Origin: Leuctra nigra
Taxonomy: Eukaryota > Arthropoda > Insecta > Plecoptera > Leuctridae
NCBI GenBank assembly: GCA_934045905.1
Contig: OW203773.1
Location: 14,495,246-14,559,245 of the forward strand
Direction: 5' to 3'
DNA: 64,000 bases
The position numbers were made by a program, and so were the translations under genes. Every line of letters begins with the position of its first letter. Position 1 is the stretch's first letter. Of the stretch, positions 59,701 to 64,000 are shown in pieces. The notes beneath the pieces were generated by a model. It was not told the origin of the DNA. It ran no database searches and saw only the letters and a list, made by a program, of their open reading frames with translations.

Positions 59701-62700
59701 CTAGCTTATTACTAGTATTTTACCTTATTTAGATTGATTGTTTGCTTATTTACCTAATATTCCTGGCATTTTCCTAGTATCAATAGTAATTGAGCGAGCG
59801 AAGCGAGCGACTCCATTTGGCTTTTTTAGCGCGGACCTCTGTTTTTTTTTTGTTTTTGTTTTTGTATGCTAAAGGAAGCAATAGAAGTCGCACCGTTTCA
59901 CCGATCGACCTGAAATTTTGCACACATGTAAAGACAACCTTCTCTGTTTGCAGACCCAATTTTTTTTTGAAATCCATCCATTTGTTCATTGTTAAAATAA
60001 GTATCTCCTGATAGCCTAAAAAATGAAAATGGTCTTCGAGAAATGTGATCAAACTCATATTTAGCATGGTCAGTAAGACCAACAAAGTCACTTATTTTAC
60101 AAATTTTCAGCCGAATCTGTCAAGAAAGTATGCACTTATTGACATTTTTAATAGTTGTCAGAAATGAAACATTGAAAATGAATGTCTTTCCAATGCAACT
60201 GAATCTGATTTGCTTTAGGTACAAGAGTGTTTTGACGGTATGTACACTTTTTTAGTGAAAAGCAGATATTTTTATGTTTATTGAGTTGATCAAATTTGAA
60301 TAATTCAATTTGGATCATAGTTTCCAACAAATCATTTCGAGTTTTTAAGGACCTTGATTGTCTTTTCTTCAATTCGTAGTTCTGATGGCCGTGCCTCCCG
60401 TGTTTCTACTTGGCTGATTTTGCATCCAAGAGGGATTAGAAACATAAGCTCACATTTCAATAATATAATTGAGTGGCGTTTGTTCTCTTCTAGCGTTCCC
60501 ACGTCATTCCAAATCTCTCCTGCATTTTGCTTCTTTTCGTTGATAATTTTGGCAATTTGGTGTACTTTGTGAAGGTATTAGTAAAATTGAATCGCTTTTA
60601 AAGCATAGATATTAGGTATCTACAGTTTTTGTCCAGGGGATTGATTATTTCAAATTATTTTCTTCTTGGAAACGTTGGATTTATTCCGTTTCTGAGCTTC
60701 TGTCTAGCCTGACATTTCCTTGAAGGTTGCTATTTTTTTTTGAAAGTTTTGATTCATTCAGTTCAAAACATTACGTTGTCTTATTTTAATTGTGGAACGT
60801 TGGATTCATTCCGTTTCTAAACTAGGTAGTTACTATTTTACCTGATCCGTTTTTTTGTGTGGAACTTTGATTCCTTTCGCTTATTAGTTGAAAGGTGTTT
60901 ACTTTATTTTCATATTTGCGAAGTTTTGTTCAAGATTCATTTCGTAACATTACGACATTGAATACATTACGTCTTTGAGCACACATTTCGTGCATTTCAA
61001 ACATTGATCACACAAATATTATTGTACTTTAATTAGGTAGGTACTCTACTTCTTACTTTTTCATTACCTATCTTATCCCTATTTAAACATGCCGAAAAAT
61101 GGAAAGACTTCTGCTAGAATGAAAGCCATAAAGGCGAAAAAGCGTCTGCGTGAAATTGAAGATCAAGAAACTGACGAAGCTAAATCTAAAAGGTTGAAAC
61201 AAAATGTCGTTAATAATAAAGCATCAAGGAGCAAAGAGACCCCCGACCAGACTGCTGCAAGGAGATACTCAAACAATCAACGCAATACCCGCTCTCGTGC
61301 AGCGGGTATTACCGATTGACGGACCAACTAAAAACTTCGCATGGTAATTGGTAGCAACATTTAAGGTATTTTTGCCAATTTTCAGTCTTATCTGTCGTTA
61401 TTTTCAAAAGTTTTTGTAATTCTAGCGACATTTTGTGTGTTGGCTGTCAAATTCACGGCGACTTCGAATCTTCAGTTCAAGGCAGGGTAGTTAGAGCAGA
61501 AAGTTTCAAACGAAATGAAACTAATAATGACCGTTTAACAGATTGATCTGATATTGTGTACACAGTAATATCATATCATATGAGTGGTCCCAGGTATATT
61601 GTTTGAAGGATATCATGTGATTTTTGAAACTTAACAAGGAACCGTTCAATCAAAGGTTTAATCGAACAACTTAAAACTTAGCAAGGTTATTGGGACCAAT
61701 ATTTTTGGAAATTTTGGAGATATTTATACAAGTCTGTGACGAAATTCAAGAATTATTGGCTTTTAATGACATTTTCGATAGACATAATTTCGGTTCGAGG
61801 TGTTGCGTGTATCCGTGCTCGCTCATCAACGCGTTACTCAGAGCGTTTTCCTAGTATATAACCACACTGTAAGGTCTTACAAGCGCTCGGCCGTTGGAGC
61901 AAATTGAGAGAGAAAAATAATTGTTTCATAAGTGGGTATAACTTTGATAGGATGTTCACATGATCCGTGTGATTGTATATTAGTAGCACTTTTTATTTTT
62001 GCATCGTGCCTTGTTGAGAAGGAGACGGTTATTCAACAAAACCGCTCAAAACTATGAAATTTCCGATACGATTGGAGACCAAACCCGCCAACCAATTGAT
62101 CTCAAAGTTTCCAAGTGTGTTTAAGGAATAACACACGGTTGTATTTATTTTTTAAATAAAATTGTATGGACCAGCGAGACAAGAAAATATCCATTGTTTA
62201 ACCACAAATTAACTAATTATTACTTATTAACTAAGCAATCAATTAAAATGTACTCAGGGATAACCTAAGTTTGTCTTTTATCTATAATCATTGTAAAATA
62301 TTCTGATCATTTCGTATACCCATTTGGTCTCCAATCGTATCCAAAAAGTGTTTATAAAAAGTAGAAAAATCACTCGCGTTTGCACTACCTTAAATATTAA
62401 TCATGGAAATTAATTGGAATTTTATGAATAATTGTACTAACCCATTGACAAGCTTTCTATGAAACAAACTCAAAGGAAACACTATGATGAAACAAAAAGA
62501 AAATATAAATATAGCGAATGCAATCCATAGCAAACTTAAACATTTCGTAATTTTCTCGCTCGTTTCATCAATTCTGACGGAATATTCATCCTGGTTATTC
62601 TTCAATTTCCTTGTCTTTTGTATACGATTTATTATACTTTGATATTCATCCTGATTGTTTGCAAATGTCATCACGGCTGAGGTCAATATTATGAAATCCA

Positions 62701-62983
62701 TGGTCATAAAGAGCGCAGGAAATAATTCTTTCGTGTTGTTTAAATTCACAATGACATATCCGATGAGTGATATCATTACAGGTGTTGCAATTCCGATGAA
62801 GCAAAGTGGGAAAATACGCATTTTTGTGTTAAAGTTATTTCTCCAAGCACCTGAAAGAGAAATATTTATATTTCATGACCATATATCATTCATTTCCCAC
62901 ATAACAATGTGCACACCAGTTGGGTGCATCAAAGCTAAAAAAGCGGAAAATTCTCTCAGAATGGCAATCGTTAAATAAAATGT
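41683..62983 (-). CDS. Odorant receptor (7tm_6), first exon missing
   Basis: Seven coding exons join in phase: 62983?-62917, 62850-62442, 53955-53416, 52582-52483, 42764-42660, 42582-42427 and 41742-41683, giving about 478 residues plus an unlocated N-terminus. Insect odorant receptors are ligand-gated cation channels with seven membrane helices and an inside N-terminus, working in olfactory-neuron dendrites with Orco. Diagnostic parts are LALMHPTG-AWRNN, IWTPYDHTTSPMFEI, CVKHHQALLE, FWFSQQIVNE, AAYGTQWYAATDGFKRSI and RANQPVVMTFAGFIPGTLETF, in family order. Exon 3 has about 105 residues between the fourth helix and CVKHH, rich in Arg/Lys then Asp/Glu, making intracellular loop 2 clearly longer than usual (often 40-60). 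The gene covers over 21 kb because introns 2 and 4 are full of transposons. All junctions are GT-AG and no stop interrupts the exons. I cannot name the orthologue. Confidence 0.9.
41743..42426. other. Odorant receptor last intron
   Basis: AT-rich intron sequence. A 67-codon plus-strand frame at 42192-42395 has no recognisable motif. Confidence 0.5.
42427..42582 (-). CDS. Odorant receptor exon, helix 7 start
   Basis: 156 nt, acceptor CCCTTAG, donor GGAAGC|GTAAGT. Encodes SELVREAAYGTQWYAATDGF and RANQPVVMTFAGFIPGTLE, the most conserved part of the family. The preceding intron is 77 nt. Confidence 0.92.
42660..42764 (-). CDS. Odorant receptor exon, helix 6
   Basis: 105 nt, phase 0 at both ends, acceptor CTATTTTTCAG, donor AATGAG|GTACAT. 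Encodes LKSFEVESIGIISILPYTC through FWFSQQIVNE. Confidence 0.88.
42765..43400. repeat. GGTTCC-rich low-complexity tract in intron
   Basis: 43140-43270 is an irregular array of TCGGTTCC and GGTTCCGATTC motifs, also found at 51165-51270. 42765-43135 shows nothing recognisable. Confidence 0.6.
43400..43560 (-). mobile_element. tRNA-derived SINE
   Basis: The minus strand has TGGCAGAGAACAAGC (A-box-like), GGACCGGCAATTCAGGGACG and GTGGGTTCGAATCCCAC (perfect B box), followed by a tail shared with 52985-53105 (CATCTGAGGTCAT). Pol III-type structure, with no foldable full tRNA. Confidence 0.65.
43733..43890 (+). mobile_element. Solo arm of B foldback
   Basis: AACGTGTAAAAATACCAGCC, GTAGTGATATCAAAAAATGG and ATACTTGGCGTATCG, the left arm of B. 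No opposite arm nearby. Confidence 0.6.
43985..44223 (+). repeat. Repeat family D, left half
   Basis: GATGCCAAGATAGGACGA, CTAGCGTCGAGGGAGG and GGTTATTTACCGAAATAG match 29260-29430. It stops abruptly at the CCCATAAAA end of the CB element. Confidence 0.6.
44224..46761 (+). mobile_element. CB composite element, copy 4, with nested HEL-A
   Basis: Begins CCCATAAAAAAACACTCCG. The B left arm is interrupted by HEL-A (44278-45205) and the B right arm ends at 45545. The C part follows (GACGTCATTTCCGGTTTCGG, GGTCTAGCCGTTTTCGAGG) and ends CGACCGCTCCACTAGAT. This is the only complete copy on the plus strand, and it confirms the order foldback, modules, hairpin, CTAG. Confidence 0.7.
44278..45205 (-). 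mobile_element. HEL-A type 3 element nested in CB
   Basis: 928 bp from CTAGGAAAACGCTCTGTG to GCTACGCTCGCTCAA. Removing it restores CAACTATAAAAAATAGAAG, the sequence of the uninterrupted CB copy at 26824. No target duplication is needed. The 5' side carries the type 3 signature ATTGCCATAAGAGTACCGTG. Confidence 0.85.
46762..46946 (-). other. Retroelement-like fragment
   Basis: The minus strand encodes APAPNSNRYNTRSK, resembling an early segment of some LTR-retrotransposon polyproteins, cut by the CB end. Too short to classify. Confidence 0.25.
46951..47178 (+). repeat. 114-bp tandem duplication
   Basis: Two units (46951-47064, 47065-47178) differing at one or two bases, starting CGTCGACTTCACATCGCCGC. 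Each ends with ACGTAGTGGTCTGGTC and GGTTCAATC, which look like degenerate A- and B-box spacing of a tRNA-like promoter. Confidence 0.85.
47268..49127 (-). mobile_element. HEL-A type 1 copy interrupted by a LINE
   Basis: Degenerate 3' end AAAACGCTCGGTGAAACGCG at left and 5' end CTCGCTCCGCTCGCTTAA at right. Flanks of the LINE align to the 3194 and 8305 copies. Confidence 0.7.
47635..48380 (+). mobile_element. 5'-truncated LINE with 7-bp target duplication
   Basis: Frame 47636-48285 encodes FRYGAAVWDPYRKNEVEALE and MMKELGWESLESRRRITRLC, the reverse-transcriptase C-terminal region of non-LTR elements, ending DDDVII then TAG. A 123-bp (41-codon) segment is tandemly duplicated in frame (47982-48104, 48105-48227). 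The tail is AATGAATAAATAAATAAAAA. TATACCT flanks both ends. Confidence 0.85.
49128..49805. other. Unassigned segment inside the 6.6 kb composite
   Basis: Two short repeats (GTCCGAAGTAGTTCGGCGAG at 49287 and a close variant at 49360). An open frame 49385-49663 has no recognisable motif. Confidence 0.35.
49806..50826. mobile_element. Long foldback, B variant 2
   Basis: Arms 49806-49968 and 50632-50780 are near-perfect inverted copies (AAAAAGGAGCCAAGTCATTG, CACCGAGAAATACTTTACAA) around about 660 bp of unique AT-rich sequence. The right side extends to the family terminus TTACACGGAGTGTTTTTTTC, while the left outer part is missing. Confidence 0.75.
50829..50985 (+). repeat. Repeat family D, right half
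   Basis: ATAATACTAGAGTAAAAATT and CTTCTTATGCCTGTCAAAT match 29622-29690. It continues directly from the B terminus. Confidence 0.6.
50985..51060 (+). mobile_element. tRNA-derived SINE head
   Basis: TGCGTGAACAAGCCCATTCG and GTTCGAATCCCACAGCTGGC correspond to the body of the SINE at 43400-43560. GGTTCC-rich sequence follows at 51165-51270. Confidence 0.5.
51270..51984. other. Odorant receptor intron sequence
   Basis: AT-rich with a 15-bp tandem (ATGTTTTCAACCATG) at 51520-51552. No gene. Confidence 0.45.
51989..52462. mobile_element. TTAA-flanked MITE next to receptor splice donor
   Basis: 474 bp between TTAA duplicates (51985, 52463). The ends are inverted copies of GCTGCGTTCCCATTCTTCGC. Arms are GC-rich (CGCTTTCGC, GCGAAACGCGCGAAA). 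A second copy begins near 63816 and runs off the window. Confidence 0.75.
52483..52582 (-). CDS. Odorant receptor exon, helix 5
   Basis: 100 nt, acceptor TATTCTACACAG, donor ATGTCG|GTAAGT. Encodes IVNEFDAASKSIAQIFLAVF then IMICTTSLMYIMS. The end of a MITE lies 20 bp from the donor. Confidence 0.85.
52616..52830 (+). mobile_element. Degraded HEL-A fragment
   Basis: CGTCTCCAATTGACGCTTATG, GCTGAAATTTTGCACACA and GCGCTGCCCTCTGATTGG correspond to the 4931 copy. Confidence 0.45.
52985..53105 (-). mobile_element. tRNA-derived SINE, second copy
   Basis: The minus strand has GGACCGGCAATTCAGGGGCG and GTGGGTTCGAATCACAG, then CAATTTGCATTTGATAT and CATCTGAGGTCAT, collinear with 43400-43560. Confidence 0.6.
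53106..53415. other. Odorant receptor intron 3 remainder
   Basis: Only a CATAATC micro-repeat (53248-53268) stands out. Confidence 0.5.
53416..53955 (-). CDS. Odorant receptor exon, helix 4 and long loop
   Basis: Acceptor ATTTTTAG (preceded by a T/A-rich tract), donor TTGGA|GTAAGT. The first base completes Gly, then IWTPYDHTTSPMFEI. The charged loop runs roughly over residues 65-165 of the exon and ends in LLEDCVKHHQALL. 180 codons. Confidence 0.9.
54186..54503. mobile_element. MITE with 55-bp terminal inverted repeats
   Basis: 318 bp; the ends are inverted copies of GGAGGCCAAGTCTTGAAACT continuing to CTCTCGGACGTCAA, with only a few mismatches. The class is unclear. The right flank (GAGCCTTCGTATTGCATG) is HEL-A 3' sequence of the 15077 subtype. 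Confidence 0.75.
54727..56642 (-). mobile_element. HEL-A type 3 copy with nested HEL-A
   Basis: 3' part 54727-55302 and 5' part 56216-56642 (ending CTACGCTCGCTCAA). Bringing the flanks of the inner element together yields AATAACTACAGA-TTAGACTG, which aligns to AATAACGACAGATTAGACTG in the 15466 copy. Confidence 0.75.
55303..56215 (-). mobile_element. HEL-A type 3 element, nested
   Basis: 913 bp from CTAGGAAAACGCTCTGTG to GCTACGCTCGCTCAA. The reconstructed empty site shows insertion between A and T without target duplication, and fixes both ends to the base. Confidence 0.85.
56643..57500 (-). mobile_element. HEL-A interior fragments around a hAT MITE
   Basis: 56680-56890 and 57395-57490 carry HEL-A modules (ATGTCAATAACTTTTGAGG, CTGATCGATTGGTTGAATGG). 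No ends. Confidence 0.45.
57100..57382. mobile_element. G-rich hAT-like MITE
   Basis: Terminal repeats CAGGTGCGTAGG / CCTACACGCCTG with an exact 8-bp target duplication GTTGGATG. Both ends have runs of G or C, which can pair, and the unit GCCCCGCAGGGCATTTTTTA occurs twice. A diverged copy is at 2008-2262. Confidence 0.8.
57500..58105. other. No recognisable gene
   Basis: 57590-57640 and 57735-57775 are loosely inverted (TGAATGAATG...ATTATGGAA). Otherwise unassigned. Confidence 0.35.
58106..59178 (-). mobile_element. HEL-A type 3 copy lacking 3' end, with insertion
   Basis: Starts within a module (TACACAATATCAGATCGAC) and ends at the 5' terminus CTACGCTCGCTCAA. Interrupted by a retroelement fragment at 58308-58761. 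Confidence 0.65.
58308..58761 (-). mobile_element. GC-rich 5'-truncated LINE 3' end
   Basis: 454 bp flanked by an 11-bp direct repeat AAAAAATGCAG. On the minus strand it ends GCGCCGTTAAACCACAATAA then TCTAAT, the look of a LINE 3' end with a short non-poly(A) tail. It is much more GC-rich than anything else here. The open frames across it are by-products of composition. Confidence 0.55.
59179..59789. other. No gene; isolated HEL-A-like 3' terminus
   Basis: Unassigned, except GCATTTTCCTAG at 59766-59777 followed by T, which looks like the last bases of a HEL-A element immediately before the next copy. Confidence 0.35.
59790..60320 (+). mobile_element. HEL-A type 2 5' part
   Basis: Starts TTGAGCGAGCGAAGCGAGCG, then TTTTTTAGCGCGGACCTCTG, a T-rich tract and modules as in 33510-34127. 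The 3' end is lost. Confidence 0.7.
60640..60920 (+). repeat. Degenerate ~110-bp tandem repeat
   Basis: GGAAACGTTGGATTTATTCC and GGAACGTTGGATTCATTCCG recur with a third weaker copy (GTGGAACTTTGATTCC). The repeat leads into the basic open frame at 61089. Confidence 0.5.
61089..61319 (+). CDS. Small basic protein, possibly N-terminus of a Helitron/Helentron protein
   Basis: 76 residues from MPKNGKTSARMKAIKAKKRL to stop. It is Lys/Arg-rich, and KETPDQTAARRYSNNQRNT followed by RSRAA resembles the repeated R-x-x-E-T-x-x-x-x-x-A-R-R motifs common at the start of Helitron-type and related large transposon proteins. The frame ends exactly where HEL-A module sequence begins (about 61310), so the C-terminus is probably cut. 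I do not claim a functional gene. It could equally be a host-derived coiled basic peptide. Confidence 0.35.
   Translation: MPKNGKTSARMKAIKAKKRLREIEDQETDEAKSKRLKQNVVNNKASRSKETPDQTAARRYSNNQRNTRSRAAGITD
61310..61854 (+). mobile_element. HEL-A 3' part
   Basis: Starts in a module (CCAACTAAAAACTTCGCATGG) and runs to the 3' end GAGCGTTTTCCTAG followed by T. Closest to the 15466 and 55303 copies. Confidence 0.7.
61855..62441. other. Odorant receptor intron with dispersed repeat
   Basis: 62220-62375 is the inverted copy of 18608-18775. 61855-62200 has no match in this window, except a short third trace (CGATACGATTGGAGACCAAA) near 62065. Confidence 0.45.
62442..62850 (-). CDS. Odorant receptor exon, helices 1-3
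   Basis: Acceptor TTCTCTTTCAG, donor AATGG|GTTAGT. Encodes AWRNNFNTKMRIFPLCF, the hydrophobic IGIATPVMISLIGYVIV and later LLWIAFAIFIFSFCFIIVF. Enters in phase 1 and leaves in phase 2. Confidence 0.88.
62917..62983 (-). CDS. Odorant receptor exon with LALMHPTG (5' edge uncertain)
   Basis: Open from a stop at 62986-62984 to donor ACTG|GTGTGC at 62917, encoding ILREFSAFLALMHPTG. It has no in-frame upstream ATG, so it must be spliced to an earlier exon through an acceptor such as CATTCTGAG. The intron to the next exon is only 66 nt. Confidence 0.7.
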
Positions 62984-63192
62984 TTAAGCTATAAATAAAG
63001 ATATCATTTCAAACCCGGTTGATAGAAAATATCATATATATATTTAGAGCCATCAATGTAAGTCAAACAGAAAGTTGAATGGAATCTCATACATTTGTCA
63101 TTTTCATATGCGATTTTCTATCAGATTGCACCGCTGTCTGCACAGTAAAAACCAAATATCTGAAACTAAGACCATTTTACCGAAAGTGTTTG

Positions 63193-63760
<568 letters not shown>

Positions 63761-63815
63761 ATGTACATACCAAAAAATTAAATTTTTATCACTACCTCTT
63801 TGATGAATGAGTCAA

Positions 63816-64000
63816 GCTGGGTTCCCATACTTCGCTTTTATTTCGCATTCGGTTCGCTTTCGCAAAATGGCTACCTTTTAACACAGAAAATCGTCCATGT
63901 TTAATTTCGTCTCCGAAATGCAAAAATGTTGGACCAACTTCAACTTCGACGAAATCATAACGCGCGAAAACCGGAAGTGATGCGATATATCGAATCTCCA
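63816..64000. mobile_element. TTAA-type MITE, truncated by window end
   Basis: GCTGGGTTCCCATACTTCGC and the following 180 bp match the left end of the MITE at 51989-52462. Confidence 0.7.

Overview
This is a eukaryotic, AT-rich, repeat-dense window. Two intron-containing genes read on the minus strand, and almost everything else is transposable-element sequence. The genes are a cytochrome P450 of the CYP4 type and a seven-transmembrane odorant receptor of the insect-only 7tm_6 family. The receptor makes this an insect genome. A sap-feeding hemipteran such as a planthopper or leafhopper would fit the repeat load, but that is a guess and not shown by the sequence.

Layout. 1-1.5 kb: a frameshifted THAP-domain gene relic with a long aspartate-codon microsatellite (minus). 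1.7-13.5 kb: mobile-element fragments, including two near-full copies of one rolling-circle-like family. 13.6-22.5 kb: the P450, four coding exons that join in phase to a complete 497-residue protein, with a polyadenylation signal and a TATA box. Its introns hold nested transposons, including a 2.7 kb inverted-repeat element. 22.7-41 kb: TTAA-flanked and hAT-like miniature elements, LINE fragments, a P-element-like foldback carrying THAP relics, a 39-bp minisatellite inside an inverted repeat, and a large palindrome. 41.7-63 kb: the odorant receptor, seven recognised coding exons over at least 21 kb; its first exon was not found. Its introns contain a 6.6 kb composite of nested elements, LINEs, tRNA-derived SINEs and more rolling-circle-like copies. 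63.2-64 kb: a (TCTG)n microsatellite inside another rolling-circle-like copy, then an edge-truncated TTAA-type MITE.

The dominant non-genic signal is one non-autonomous element family (called HEL-A here), with about 20 copies or fragments. It starts TTGAGCGAGC (or TTAAGC/TCAAGC) and ends with a short hairpin then TTTTCCTAG, nearly always followed by T. Three nested insertions with reconstructable empty sites show no target-site duplication. Together with the subterminal inverted repeat (TGAGCGAGC near the 5' end, GCTCGCTCA near the 3' end) this fits Helitron/Helentron-type (HINE) elements. A second family (called CB here) ends in a hairpin plus CTAG and always carries a terminal foldback. Both families are built internally from degenerate repeated modules. 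Names HEL-A, CB, B and D are labels for this report only. The P450 and the receptor show no functional link beyond being neighbours.
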